A DNA stretch of 64,000 nt from Bog-756 sp963699345 (GTDB lineage: Bacteria > Actinomycetota > Acidimicrobiia > Acidimicrobiales > RAAP-2). Within the stretch, counting starts at the first letter, position 1. Each line of letters opens with the position of its first letter. Below the pieces are notes generated by a model that saw nothing but the letters and a program-made list of their open reading frames with translations, did not search any database and was not told the DNA's origin. This document shows positions 26,339 to 35,782 of this stretch, piece by piece. The stretch lies in NCBI GenBank assembly GCA_963699345.1, contig CAVOTL010000007.1, positions 310,001-374,000 of the forward strand, given 5' to 3'. Position numbers and translations under genes: made by a program.

Positions 26339-27458
26339 TCACGGCCCGACCCCGACCAACGCCCGCCCGTAGATCTCCTCGTAGTGTCCGGCGAGCGAGT
26401 CCATCGACCATCCGGCGGCCCGGGCGGCGCCGGCCCGGAGCCAGGCGTCACGCCCGTCGTCACCCCCGGCCGACCGGCCGTCGAGTACCCCGGTGATCGC
26501 CGCGGCCAGGGCGTCGGGATCCCCGGGGGGCGTCAGCACCGCCCCCCCACCGGCCGCCTGGCGGTAGCCGTCGATGTCGCTCGCCACCACCACGGCCCGG
26601 GCGGCCATCGCCTCCAGGAGCACCAGGCCGAACGACTCGCCACCGAGCGACGGGGCGGCCAGGACGTCGGCGGCCACCAGCCGGCGGTCCTTCTCCGCGT
26701 CATCGACGACCCCGAGCCATTCCACCGTCGCCGACGCCGGGTACCGGGCCCGGAGCGCCCCGGTCAACGGGCCGTCACCCGCCACCCACAGCACCGGCGG
26801 CGGGCCGTCCCCCCGGTGGGCGGCCACCACGGCGGGCCAGGATTCGAGCAGCACCGGGAGCCCCTTGCGCTCCTCGTGGCGGCCGAGGAACAGGACGGTG
26901 GGCCCGCCGGTGGGCCACGGTTCGACGCCGACGAGGCGGTCGACCTCGATGCCGTTGAAGACCACCTCGAAGTGGCCACCGAGGGCGGCGGAGGCCGTGG
27001 CCGCCGCGGCCGCCGACACGGCGCACCGGATGGCCAGACGGCGGGCCAGCGGCCGGGTCAACGGCCGGAGCGCCGAGTAGAGCACACTCCCACCGCTCCG
27101 ATGGAACGTCCCGACCATCGGTGGGACGTGGCGCGCCGTCAACAGCGCGTAGGGCAGCCCGGGCGCGAACGGCTCGTGGACGTGGACGATGTCGACGTCC
27201 CGCGCCCGCACCGCCTCGAGGGCGCGTACGGGCGGACCGGGGCGAGAGCGCCACGGGGGCCACCGAGCCGTTGGCCCGCAACGAGGTCGATGGCCCGGCG
27301 TCGACGAAGGCCGCCCCCCGTGGTGCGTCCTCGGGACGGTCGACCGGCGCGCAGATCGTGACTTCGTGACCGAGGCCGGACAGGCTCCGGGCCAGTCCGA
27401 GGACCTGGCTCTGGACGCCACCGGGGCGCGAGAGGCTGTAGGGGCACACCAGGGCCAC
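26339..27458 (-). CDS. pimA: PimA-like GT4 mannosyltransferase, frameshifted
   Basis: The N-terminal part from GTG 27458 reads VALVCPYSLSRPGGVQSQVL and ends at ALSPRSA. The rest lies in another frame, beginning VRALEAVRARDVDIVHVHEP. One extra C at about 27230-27232 separates them; removing it gives a continuous protein of about 372 residues. It matches PimA: PGGVQ loop, HVHEPFAPG, GTFHRSGG, FNGIEVDR, LFLGRHEERKG, and donor-binding LGGESFGLVLLEAMA. PimA adds the first mannose to phosphatidylinositol. Its position after patA and PI synthase agrees. The frameshift may be an assembly error or inactivation. Confidence 0.8.
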
Positions 27459-27500
27459 CCGCAGTCCCCCGGCGCCGGGGCGCGCGCGGTCACCGCCCGT

Positions 27501-29576
27501 TCAGTCCGTCATGGGCCGACGCTGTCGGCGCCGGCTCCACTTGACCCCGTACATGGCGTCGTCGGCGAGGCTGAGCAGCTTCGAGGGATCGGTGTCCGGA
27601 TCGTCCACGAACACACCGCCCACCGAGGCTTCGGCCACCAGGGTCCGGCCGTCGATGCGGTAGGGACGGGCCAGGGCGGACGAGATGCGGTGCGAGATGG
27701 CGAGCATCTCCTCCTCGCCGCTCTCGATGCCGCAGACCACCACGAACTCGTCGCCACCGAGTCGGGCCACCGTGTCCGTCGGCCGGACGATGGCGGAGAG
27801 TCGGCGGGCCACGGCCACCAGGAGGTCGTCGCCGACGTCGTGGCCGAAGTCGTCGTTGACCTCCTTGAAATTGTCCAGATCGAGCAGGTAGACGGCCACC
27901 CCGGGATGTTCGGGGACCACCCGGTCGGAGTCACCGGTGTCGGGTCGGCGTGGCGAGAAGCCCGCCGACCCGAGATCCCCCAGGGCGTCGACGGCCTCGC
28001 GCATGCGGGTGGCCAGGAGTGTCCGGTTGGCGAGGCCCGTCAGCGGGTCGTGGTGGGCCAGGTCGGCCAGGCGCTCCTCGTTGCGCTTCTGCTCGGTCAC
28101 GTCGTGCATGGCCACGACGGCGCCGAGCTTCCAACCGTCCTCGTCCACCAGGGCCTGGCCGTTGACACTGACCTTGCGCTGCTCGCCACCGGGGGGCGCC
28201 AGGATGATCTCGGCACTGCGCAGTCGCTCGCCGGACATGGCCCGCAGCAACGGATTCTCCTCGGACTCCATCGGTGAGCCGTCGGGGTGCAGGAGCATCC
28301 GGCTGCTCGGGACGCGCCCGATCGGCTCCACGTCGTCGCCCAGTCCGTGGAGGCGCCGCGCCGCCGGGTTGAAGATCGTCATCCGGCCCTGGGCGTCACA
28401 GGCCACGATGCCCTCGTCGAGTGTGTCGAGCAGGACGCGGAGGAACTCCTCCTCCTGGCGGAGGGCGTAGGCGGACCGTTTGACGTCGGTCACGTCGGTG
28501 AACGTCCCGACCACCCCCGTGACCCGGCCGTCCCGACCGACGACGGCCTGGGCCCCCACACGGACCCAACGGGCCGGTGCGTCCCCCCGGCGGTAGCCCA
28601 CGACGGTGGCGTGGACCCGTCGGCCGCGCCGCAGGGCGACGAGCACCGGATGGTCCTCGACGGCCAAGACGGCGCCGGACTCGTCGAACAGCTCCACCCG
28701 GTGATCGTGGGCCGAACCCACCAGCTCGTCGAACGGCCGTCCCAGCGTCCGGATCCGGGGAGAGAAGAACATGATCTCGAAGGCCTCGTTGACGCGCACG
28801 ACCATGCCGTCCGCATCCACCATGACCACCCCGTCGGCCAGGGACTCGATGAGGGCGTTCTGGCGACGGTCGACCTCGAGGATCCGGGTCTCCAGGCGCT
28901 TCCGGTCGGTGATGTCCCGGAGCGTCACCACGATGCCTCCCACCGGATCGTCGAGGTGGTTGGAGGCGTGCAGCTCGAGGGCGAGCTCATGGCCGTCGGC
29001 GTGACGGCAACGCAGGTCCAGCGAGACCGACAGTCGGCGGCGGGCGACCAGGTCGGCGAAGAGGGCCCACACTCCCGGTCCGCTGGCCGGATCGAAGAGG
29101 CGGAGGGTGTCGAGGCCCACCGCGTCGCTGACGTCGAAGCCCAACAGGCGTTCGGCCGACGCGCTGACGAAGACCAGGCGCCCGGACGCCGACACCACGG
29201 CCACCACATCGGGCTCGTGAGGATCGCCGGGTTGGAACGACGGGCCGAGAGCGAACCGGAGCCCGAGCCGGCCGTCGCCCCCGTCCGGCTCGGACGGCGG
29301 CTCGAGTCCGAGGACGGCGTCGACCGCGGCATCGGCCGGATCCGGGGTCGGGTCGTCGACGTCCGTCCGGACGAGGCCGTTGCGGTGACCGTTGCCGTTG
29401 CCGAGCGCATGGCCGGCCCCGTTGCCGTTGATCCCGCCCGCGCCGTTGGTGGCCCCCGCACCGGGGGCCAGTTCGGGGACCGCGACGGGCGCCTCGGTCG
29501 TCCGGGTCTCCTCGGCGCTCGGGGGTACCGAACGGGCCTGGCGCCGACCCCGTCGGGTCCGGTCCACCCAGCTCAC
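27501..29576 (-). CDS. Diguanylate cyclase with three PAS domains
   Basis: 691 residues from GTG 29576 (overlaps the acyltransferase stop, GTGA). A Gly/Asn-rich N-terminal linker is followed by three PAS domains (about 120-230, 240-370 and 378-500, each ending in a DIT/DVT motif). A GGDEF domain (505-680) carries intact GGDEF at 607-611 and the inhibitory I-site RPTD at 598-601. It should make c-di-GMP, with product feedback. There is no EAL domain and no membrane helix. It stands inside the PI-mannoside operon between patA and pimA, not a usual position. Confidence 0.93.
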   Translation of the reverse strand: MSWVDRTRRGRRQARSVPPSAEETRTTEAPVAVPELAPGAGATNGAGGINGNGAGHALGNGNGHRNGLVRTDVDDPTPDPADAAVDAVLGLEPPSEPDGGDGRLGLRFALGPSFQPGDPHEPDVVAVVSASGRLVFVSASAERLLGFDVSDAVGLDTLRLFDPASGPGVWALFADLVARRRLSVSLDLRCRHADGHELALELHASNHLDDPVGGIVVTLRDITDRKRLETRILEVDRRQNALIESLADGVVMVDADGMVVRVNEAFEIMFFSPRIRTLGRPFDELVGSAHDHRVELFDESGAVLAVEDHPVLVALRRGRRVHATVVGYRRGDAPARWVRVGAQAVVGRDGRVTGVVGTFTDVTDVKRSAYALRQEEEFLRVLLDTLDEGIVACDAQGRMTIFNPAARRLHGLGDDVEPIGRVPSSRMLLHPDGSPMESEENPLLRAMSGERLRSAEIILAPPGGEQRKVSVNGQALVDEDGWKLGAVVAMHDVTEQKRNEERLADLAHHDPLTGLANRTLLATRMREAVDALGDLGSAGFSPRRPDTGDSDRVVPEHPGVAVYLLDLDNFKEVNDDFGHDVGDDLLVAVARRLSAIVRPTDTVARLGGDEFVVVCGIESGEEEMLAISHRISSALARPYRIDGRTLVAEASVGGVFVDDPDTDPSKLLSLADDAMYGVKWSRRRQRRPMTD

Positions 29577-30475
29577 GCCACGGCCTCCGCGGGACGGTCG
29601 GCGAGCCACAGCGGTTGGAACACGTGCCACTGCTCGGGAGCCCGTCGGATCAGGCCTTCCAGGCGCGTGGCGATCTCCTGGGTCAGACGGGCCACATCGG
29701 CGCGCAGGGAGCCGGTGCGGGTGGTGTCGAGCGGTGGCTCCACCAGGGCCCGGTGGTCCCGGCCCGGGCCGCTGTAGACGGCCCCCGTGCACAGCCGGGC
29801 TCCCGTCCGCAAGGCCAGTGTGGCCGGGCCGCCCGGCATCGTGGTCCGTTCGCCGAAGAACTCGACCTCGACGCCCGTGCCCTCGATGTCCCGGTCGCAG
29901 AGCAGTCCGACGAGTCCCCCGGCCCGGAGCGTCGAGAGGATGACGCCCCCGGACTGGCTGCCCAGCGGCACGATGGTGAGTCCCATGGCGGCCCGCTGTT
30001 CGACGAAGTAGTCGAAGAGCTCGGCGGGTTCGAGGCGCTCCGCCACCGAGGTCATCGGCAGGTCCTGGGTGGCGAGGAACGCCCCGCCGTACTCCCAACT
30101 CCCGATGTGGGGCAGCGCGAGGATGGTGCCCTTGCCGGCCGTCCGGCCCTCCTGGAGGTGCTCCAGACCATCGACGAAGAAGTGCTGGACCACCTCCTCG
30201 GGCGACGTGGCCGGCAGGCGGGCACCCTCCACCCAGTAGCGGGCGTAGGCCCGGAACGAACGGCGCGCCCAACGGTCGAGGACATCGGCGTCGCCGGGGC
30301 CGGCGTCGAGCACCCGGGCCAGATTGGCCTTGACCATGGCCCGGTGTTCGTGCCGGACGCGGAAGAGGATGTCGCCGACGACGTCGCCCAAGCCGAGGGC
30401 CACCGACTCGGGCAACGCGGCGATGCAGCGGCCCAGCGTCGTATAGGTCCGGAAGACCGCCTGACCCGTGTCCAT
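29573..30475 (-). CDS. patA: PatA-like lysophospholipid/PIM acyltransferase
   Basis: 300 residues of the LpxL/HtrB-PatA superfamily. The catalytic HxxxxE motif is HIGSWE in LALPHIGSWEYGG. Other family blocks are SVAERLEP, GLVGLLCDRDIEGTGVEVEFFGE and MPGGPATLALRTGA. In mycobacteria PatA acylates the mannose of PIM1. Next to PI synthase upstream and (past the cyclase) PimA downstream, the same role is likely. The C-terminus overlaps the cyclase start by 4 bases. Confidence 0.88.
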   Translation of the reverse strand: MDTGQAVFRTYTTLGRCIAALPESVALGLGDVVGDILFRVRHEHRAMVKANLARVLDAGPGDADVLDRWARRSFRAYARYWVEGARLPATSPEEVVQHFFVDGLEHLQEGRTAGKGTILALPHIGSWEYGGAFLATQDLPMTSVAERLEPAELFDYFVEQRAAMGLTIVPLGSQSGGVILSTLRAGGLVGLLCDRDIEGTGVEVEFFGERTTMPGGPATLALRTGARLCTGAVYSGPGRDHRALVEPPLDTTRTGSLRADVARLTQEIATRLEGLIRRAPEQWHVFQPLWLADRPAEAVA

Positions 30476-30506
30476 CGGCGTTCAGCTCGTGCCGAGGCGA
30501 AACTGC

Positions 30507-31298
30507 TCAGCCATGGCGTCGACCGGCCCGCGGTCGGGTGCCGGAGCGGGCCTGGCGGGCCCTCCACGTCCGGCCCGACCGGCTGGACAGTTCACCTTGA
30601 CGACGTGCCCGCCAACGCGACGCGGAGGCGGACGTGGTGCGGCGGGACACCCGCGACGAGGTCCGGGCCCCGGTCCTCGTGCGGTGGCGGCGCTCCCGGC
30701 GGGCGACCGCCGCGGGCGGGGCCTCGGCCAGGCGCCAGACCTTGACGAAGCGGCCGACGGCCGTGGCCGACGTGAGCACCAGCATGACCCACAACACGGG
30801 CACCAGGAACGCCGAGGACAGGAACCCGATACCGAGCAGGATCATCCGCTCGGCACGCTCCATCAGTCCGCCCTTGGCCGAGATGCCCAGCGACTCCGCC
30901 TTGGCCCGCTGGTAGGAGACCAAGGTGGTCACGGCCAGCACGGCGAAGGGGAGCAGGACGAGGTGCCCGGGGTGCGTCGACACCAGGTACCACGCGATGC
31001 CGCCGAGGATGAGGGCGTCGGCCACCCGGTCGGTCACCGAGTCGAAGAATGCGCCCCGGACCGAGGACGTTCCGGAGGCCTTCGCCACCGGTCCGTCCAA
31101 CAGGTCGTGCAGGCCGGTGACGATCAGGAACACGAGGGCCAGCACGAAGTGGCCGGTCGCCACGGACACGGCGGTGATGGCCGCCGAGACGAGGCCGGTG
31201 GCGGTGAGCACATCGGCGGAGATGCCGACCCGCTGCAGTCTGCGGCCCACGGGTCCGGTCCCCCGGTCCACCGTGTCGCGCCATCGTCCGTCGAACAT
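30507..31298 (-). CDS. pgsA1: CDP-alcohol phosphatidyltransferase (probable phosphatidylinositol phosphate synthase)
   Basis: 263 residues from ATG 31298, with GAGGAG 5 bases upstream. The CDP-alcohol signature is DLLDGPVAKASG...RGAFFDSVTDRVAD, with the four Asp residues in place, and about five membrane helices follow. It uses CDP-diacylglycerol and inositol phosphate to make the PIM precursor; the inference comes from its order in the PIM operon. The last 70 residues are very Arg-rich and have no counterpart that I recognise. Confidence 0.87.
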   Translation of the reverse strand: MFDGRWRDTVDRGTGPVGRRLQRVGISADVLTATGLVSAAITAVSVATGHFVLALVFLIVTGLHDLLDGPVAKASGTSSVRGAFFDSVTDRVADALILGGIAWYLVSTHPGHLVLLPFAVLAVTTLVSYQRAKAESLGISAKGGLMERAERMILLGIGFLSSAFLVPVLWVMLVLTSATAVGRFVKVWRLAEAPPAAVARRERRHRTRTGARTSSRVSRRTTSASASRWRARRQGELSSRSGRTWRARQARSGTRPRAGRRHG

Positions 31299-31324
31299 CC
31301 ACGCTCCTCTGGAAGGTCCCCTCC

Positions 31325-31330
31325 AGCGTA
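31325..31330 (-). promoter_or_regulatory. Candidate -10 of the PI synthase-patA-cyclase operon
   Basis: Minus-strand TACGCT about 26 bases upstream of the PI synthase ATG, followed by the GAGGAG ribosome site. Confidence 0.3.
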
Positions 31331-31407
31331 CCACCTGCTAACTACAGGCAGCGGCCCGGCCGTCGGCGACGAAACCCCTGATCATCCGGGGTGTCGTGGC
31401 ACCCGGA

Positions 31408-31860
31408 TCACAGCTGGAGCGGTCGAATCGGCGCCATGACCAGCGAGGGGTCCGACCGCCAGTCGACGCCCGGCACGTCGATGTACAGCTCGAGCTCGTT
31501 TCCGTCGGGGTCGAGGATGTAGAGACTGTGGGTGACCGTGTGGTCGCTGGCCCCCACGATCGCCACGCCGGCTTCGACCAGCCGCTCGTGGGCTTCGCGC
31601 AGTTCGTCGTCCGAGTCCCCCACCTTCAGGCCGACGTGGTACAACCCGAGCCGACGCCCCCGTCCGATGGGAGCGGCATCCGGCCCGACCTCGATCAGCA
31701 GGAGTTCGTGGTGGGTCCGCCCCGAGGTGAAGGCGGCCGCCGGCATCCCCTCGATCTGCGGGAAGGCCGCCTCCCAACCCAGGACGTCGCCGTAGAAGCG
31801 CACCGACCGTTCGAGGTCGGCCACGTAGAGCACCACGTGCCCGAGTTCCTTCACCTGCAT
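31408..31860 (-). CDS. VOC-superfamily (glyoxalase/dioxygenase-like) protein
   Basis: 150 residues from ATG 31860, with GAGGAGG upstream. The paired beta-alpha-beta-beta-beta modules show HVVLYVADLERSVRFYGDVLG, THHELLLIEVG, GLYHVGLKVGDSDD and LYILDPDGNELELY. The metal ligands (His and Glu positions) look intact. The fold covers extradiol dioxygenases, glyoxalases and resistance proteins; the DPDGNELELY ending resembles catechol 2,3-dioxygenase-like members. Substrate unknown. It sits between the HIT and PI synthase genes. Confidence 0.85.
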   Translation of the reverse strand: MQVKELGHVVLYVADLERSVRFYGDVLGWEAAFPQIEGMPAAAFTSGRTHHELLLIEVGPDAAPIGRGRRLGLYHVGLKVGDSDDELREAHERLVEAGVAIVGASDHTVTHSLYILDPDGNELELYIDVPGVDWRSDPSLVMAPIRPLQL

Positions 31861-31942
31861 GTCGTCCTCCTCGCCTGTCGGTGTTCCGGTCGTCCGGGTC
31901 CCCGTCCGCCCACTGCCTCCGCCTGCCGCCGGGGCCGGCCCC

Positions 31943-32476
31943 TCACGGCTCCGGCCAGACGGCGTGCAGCCGCTCCCAGCTCGATGCCAGGGTCTCGGGG
32001 AGCACACGGGTGTCGGCCACCGCGGTCATGAAGTTGGTGTCGCCCTTCCACCGGGGTACGGCGTGGAGGTGGAGGTGGCGGGGGATGCCCGCACCGGCGG
32101 CCTCGCCCAGATTGGCCCCGAGATTGATCCCCTCGGGCCGGTAGGCCGCCTCCTGGGCCGCGACCCCCCGTCGGGTGGCGACCCAGAGCTCGTCGGCCTC
32201 CTCGTCGGTCAGCTCGTCCAGGGAGCGGATGTGGCGGAGGGGTACCGCCATCAGGTGGCCACTGGCGTACGGGAAGGCGTTCAGCACCACCATCACCGTG
32301 GCCCCCACCCACAGCACCCCGTTGTCCGGTGACGCCGGCCCGCTGTCGGCGATCCGGCAGAAGACACAGGGTGGTGGCCCGTCAGAGGACGGACCCGGCC
32401 CGTGGTCGAGGGGGTCGGCCACCGCTCCCGAGACATAGGCGTTGCGCCAGCCCGCCCACAGGTGGTCGAGGGTCAT
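31943..32476 (-). CDS. HIT-domain nucleotide hydrolase/phosphorylase
   Basis: 177 residues from ATG 32476. The N-terminal start LDHLWAGWRNAYV and the CVFCRI zinc pair are typical of actinobacterial HIT proteins next to PI synthase (Ap4A phosphorylase-like). Core: FPYASGHLMAVPLRH, NLGEAAGAGIPRHLHLHAVPRW (histidine triad HLHLH). It starts 10 bases after the thrS stop, the mycobacterial arrangement. Confidence 0.93.
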   Translation of the reverse strand: MTLDHLWAGWRNAYVSGAVADPLDHGPGPSSDGPPPCVFCRIADSGPASPDNGVLWVGATVMVVLNAFPYASGHLMAVPLRHIRSLDELTDEEADELWVATRRGVAAQEAAYRPEGINLGANLGEAAGAGIPRHLHLHAVPRWKGDTNFMTAVADTRVLPETLASSWERLHAVWPEP

Positions 32477-32486
32477 CGGCCGCCCG

Positions 32487-34496
32487 TCACCGGGCCGACG
32501 TCCCGCCGGCCGACCCGGCCGACTCGGCCGACGACCGCTCGGCGATCTCGTCGAGGAGCAGGGAGGTGAACTCCGCCACCGGCACGCCACGATCGGGCCG
32601 GTCGCTCCCCCGCCGGTTCACGCCCACGGTGCCGGCGGCCACGTCGTCATCGCCCACCACCAGGATGTAGGGGATCTTCAGCAGCTTGGCCCGGCGGATG
32701 CGGGCCCCCAAGGGTTCGGTGGCCGGATCGACCTCGACGCGGACGCCGAGGACCCCGAGACCCGACGCCACCTCGTCTGCATAGCCCTGGTGGTCGTCGC
32801 GCACGCCGAGGACCCGTACCTGCTCGGGGGCCAGCCACGTGGGCAGCGCCCCGGCGTAGTGCTCGACCAGGATGGCGAAGAACCGCTCGATCGAACCGAA
32901 CAGCGCCCGGTGCAGCATGATCGGCCGATGGCGGGCGTTGTCGGCACCCACGTACTCGAGGTCGAAGCGCTCCGGATGGTTGAAATCGCACTGGATGGTG
33001 CTGAGCTGCCAGGTCCGCCCGATGGCGTCGCGTACATCGATGTCGATCTTCGGACCGTAGAAGGCGGCGTCGCCCTCCTTGATCTCGAAGGGCAGGCCGT
33101 GACGCTCGAGGGCGAGCCGGAGCGCCTCGGTGGCCTTCTCCCAGATCTCGTCGCCGCCGACGTACTTGTCCGGGTCCTTGGTGGACAGGTTGGCGGTGAA
33201 CTCGCTGAACCCGAAGGCCCGCAGCACGCTCATGACGAAATCGAGCAGCGAGGCGATCTCGTCACCGAGCTGCTCCTCGGTGCAGAAGATGTGGCTGTCG
33301 TCCTGGGTGAATCCGCGGATCCGCATCATCCCGTGGAGGGTCCCGGCCCGCTCGTAGCGGTAGACCGTCCCGAGTTCGAAGAGCCGCAGCGGCAGTTCGC
33401 GGTAGCTGCGCTGGCGACTGGCGAAGATCAGGCAGTGCATGGGGCAGTTCATCGGCTTGGGGTAGTACGTCCCGTTGTCCATCTCCATGGGCGGGTACAT
33501 GCCGTCCCGGTAGAACCCGAGATGCCCCGAGGTCTCGAACAGCTGGGCGTTCGCCAGGTGGGGGGTGAACACGAACTCGTAGCCGCCGTCCTGGTGGCGT
33601 TGGCGGCTGTAGTCCTCCATCAGCTTGCGGACGATGCCACCCTTCGGGTGCCAGACGGCCAGCCCGCCGCCCAGCTCGTGGGGGAAGCTGAACAGGTCGA
33701 GCTCCACGCCGAGCTTGCGGTGGTCGCGCTTCTCGGCCTCCTCCAGACGGTGGAGGTGCTCGGCCAGGGCCTCCTCGGACTCCCAGGCCGTCCCGTAGAT
33801 GCGCTGCAGCTGCTGTCGCTTCTCGTCCCCCCTCCAGTAGGCGCCCGCCACCCGCATGAGGGCGAAGTGTCCGAGCGCTCCGGTGGCCGGCACGTGGGGT
33901 CCCCGGCACAGGTCGGTGAAGGCCGGTGAGTTCCAGTACGTGGACACGCCGTGTTCGCCCGCGCCCTCCGATGCGGCGTCGACCTCGTCCTGGCCGGCGC
34001 CGACCGCCTCGATGATCTCGCGCTTGAAGGGCTGGTCGCCGAAGAGCTCGAGACCCTCCTCGATAGTGTGCTCGTGGCGCACGAACGGCTGGTCCTCGGC
34101 CATGATCGCCCGCATCTCGGCGGTGATGCGGGCCAGGTCCTCGTCGGTGAAGTGGGCGCCACCGGGGAGCTCGAAGTCGTAGTAGAAGCCGTCCTCGATC
34201 ACCGGTCCGATGGCGAAATGGGCACCGGGCCACAGGCGGAGTACGGCCTGGGCGAGCACGTGGGCGGTCGAGTGGCGGAGCACCTCCCGGCCGAGGGGCG
34301 TGGTGGCGGTCACGACGGTCACCTCGGCCCCGTCGGGGAGCTGGCGGGACAGATCCACCAACTGCCCGTCGAAGGTGGCGGCGACCGCCGCCTTGGCCAG
34401 ACGCGGGCCGATCGAGCGGGCGAACTCCGACGCCGTCGTGCCGGACGCGAACTCCTTGGTGCTGCCATCGGGGAGTCGGACCGTCACGGCTGCCAT
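32487..34496 (-). CDS. thrS: Threonyl-tRNA synthetase
   Basis: 669 residues. An N-terminal TGS-like domain (VTVRLPDGSTKEFASG) is followed by an editing domain with HSTAHVLAQAV and a class II core with zinc site MNCPMHCLIF, the motif 2 block RYERAGTLHGMMRIRGFTQDDSHIF, and RPIMLHRALFGSIERF. A C-terminal anticodon domain follows. The weak GAAAGG site is about 7 bases before the ATG. It is followed closely by the HIT gene. No T-box or other leader structure was seen in the 85-base gap upstream. Confidence 0.97.
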   Translation of the reverse strand: MAAVTVRLPDGSTKEFASGTTASEFARSIGPRLAKAAVAATFDGQLVDLSRQLPDGAEVTVVTATTPLGREVLRHSTAHVLAQAVLRLWPGAHFAIGPVIEDGFYYDFELPGGAHFTDEDLARITAEMRAIMAEDQPFVRHEHTIEEGLELFGDQPFKREIIEAVGAGQDEVDAASEGAGEHGVSTYWNSPAFTDLCRGPHVPATGALGHFALMRVAGAYWRGDEKRQQLQRIYGTAWESEEALAEHLHRLEEAEKRDHRKLGVELDLFSFPHELGGGLAVWHPKGGIVRKLMEDYSRQRHQDGGYEFVFTPHLANAQLFETSGHLGFYRDGMYPPMEMDNGTYYPKPMNCPMHCLIFASRQRSYRELPLRLFELGTVYRYERAGTLHGMMRIRGFTQDDSHIFCTEEQLGDEIASLLDFVMSVLRAFGFSEFTANLSTKDPDKYVGGDEIWEKATEALRLALERHGLPFEIKEGDAAFYGPKIDIDVRDAIGRTWQLSTIQCDFNHPERFDLEYVGADNARHRPIMLHRALFGSIERFFAILVEHYAGALPTWLAPEQVRVLGVRDDHQGYADEVASGLGVLGVRVEVDPATEPLGARIRRAKLLKIPYILVVGDDDVAAGTVGVNRRGSDRPDRGVPVAEFTSLLLDEIAERSSAESAGSAGGTSAR

Positions 34497-34581
34497 GGGG
34501 ATGCCTTTCGCTGGGGCCCGCCGGGACGGCGGGGATCGGGTTGGGCGTCACCCGGAGGCCGGTCGGCGCCCCGGTGCCGGA

Positions 34582-35763
34582 CTACAGGGTAATGCCCAGC
34601 AGTGCGGCTCCCCGGACCACGGGACGGCCCGCCACGGCCTCCTCGTCGAGGGCGGCGAGCGCCGACGGCGTGTCCAGGTCGTCGTCGAGCGCGGCCCGGA
34701 CCCGCCACAGCCCGTCCTCGTCGGATCCGAGCACCTCGACGATCCCGTCGGCGTCCACCGGTCCGTCCACGTCCGGCGCGCCACCGCCTCCGGGCCCGGA
34801 TCGCCACGCCTCGAGTCGGGCGGTGGCCCGGACGAGGTCGTCGTCCGACCACTGCCAGTCGAACCGGTAGTGGTGGGACAGCAGCGCCAGGCGCACCGCC
34901 GCCGGCTCCCACTCCTTCAGCAGTTCGCCCACGAAGACCAGGTTGCCGAGCGACTTCGACATCTTCGTCCCCTCGAGTCCGACCAGGCCGACGTGCAGCC
35001 AGTGGCGGACGAACGGCACGCCGGTGGCGGCCTCGGACTGCGCCGTCTCGCACTCGTGGTGCGGGAACACGAGGTCGCGCCCCCCGCCGTGCACGTCGAT
35101 CGTCTCCCCCAGCTCGCGCAGGACGAGCGCCGAGCACTCGATGTGCCACCCGGGTCGGCCGGGGCCCCAACGCGACTCCCACGCCGGTTCGTCGGCCAAC
35201 GACGGCTGCCACAGCACGAAGTCGAGGGGATGGCGCTTGTTGGGGTCGTCGGGGTTCCCACCGTGCTCGGCCGCCATGGCCAGCATCGTGGCCGGGTCGA
35301 AGTGGCTCACCTCGCCGAACCGGGGGAAGGTGGTCACGTCGAAGTAGACCGCTCCCCCGGCCTGATAGGCGTTCCCCGAGTCGAGCACGGCGCCGATCAG
35401 GGTGAGGATCTCGGCGATGGCCGATGTGGCGCGAGGCTCCGCCCAGGAGGGGATCAGGCCGAGTGCGGCCATGTCATGGTCGAAGCGGGCGATCTCCTCG
35501 GCGGCCAGGTCCAGGTAGTGCACGCCCAGTTCGCGGGCCTTGCGGAGGATGTCGTCGTCCACGTCGGTGATGTTGCGCACGCAACGCGTGTCGTGTCCGA
35601 GGTCGCGCAGGCGCCGTTGGAGGATGTCGAAGGTCAGGTACACCTGCGCGTGGCCGAGATGGGCCGAGTCGTAGGGGGTGATCCCGCACGAGTAGAGGGT
35701 CACGAGCTCACCCGGCTCGAAGGGGACGACCTCCCGACGGGCCGTGTCGTAGAGGTGGATCAT
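34582..35763 (-). CDS. mshC: MshC-like cysteine ligase (CysS paralogue)
   Basis: 393 residues from ATG 35763. The class I core shows TLYSCGITPYDSAHLGHAQV (HIGH-type HLGH), NITDVDDDILRKA, GRPGWHIECSAL, FPHHE and the KMSKS loop TKMSKSLGN. It is shorter than CysRS (about 460) and lacks the C-terminal tRNA-binding region. The YxCGITPYD signature is that of MshC, which joins cysteine to glucosaminyl-inositol in mycothiol synthesis. A divergent cysteinyl-tRNA synthetase is the alternative. It lies 19 bases after npdG. Confidence 0.75.
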   Translation of the reverse strand: MIHLYDTARREVVPFEPGELVTLYSCGITPYDSAHLGHAQVYLTFDILQRRLRDLGHDTRCVRNITDVDDDILRKARELGVHYLDLAAEEIARFDHDMAALGLIPSWAEPRATSAIAEILTLIGAVLDSGNAYQAGGAVYFDVTTFPRFGEVSHFDPATMLAMAAEHGGNPDDPNKRHPLDFVLWQPSLADEPAWESRWGPGRPGWHIECSALVLRELGETIDVHGGGRDLVFPHHECETAQSEAATGVPFVRHWLHVGLVGLEGTKMSKSLGNLVFVGELLKEWEPAAVRLALLSHHYRFDWQWSDDDLVRATARLEAWRSGPGGGGAPDVDGPVDADGIVEVLGSDEDGLWRVRAALDDDLDTPSALAALDEEAVAGRPVVRGAALLGITL

Positions 35764-35782
35764 CGGGGGACGGCGCCGCCGC

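Noticed and set aside
30507..30720. Frameshift suspected in the Arg-rich C-terminus of PI synthase
   Set aside because: All conserved parts are upstream in one frame, and no other frame shows a better C-terminus; treated as an extension.
34497..34581. T-box or other riboswitch upstream of thrS
   Set aside because: The gap is only 85 bases and has no T-box sequence or obvious alternative stems.
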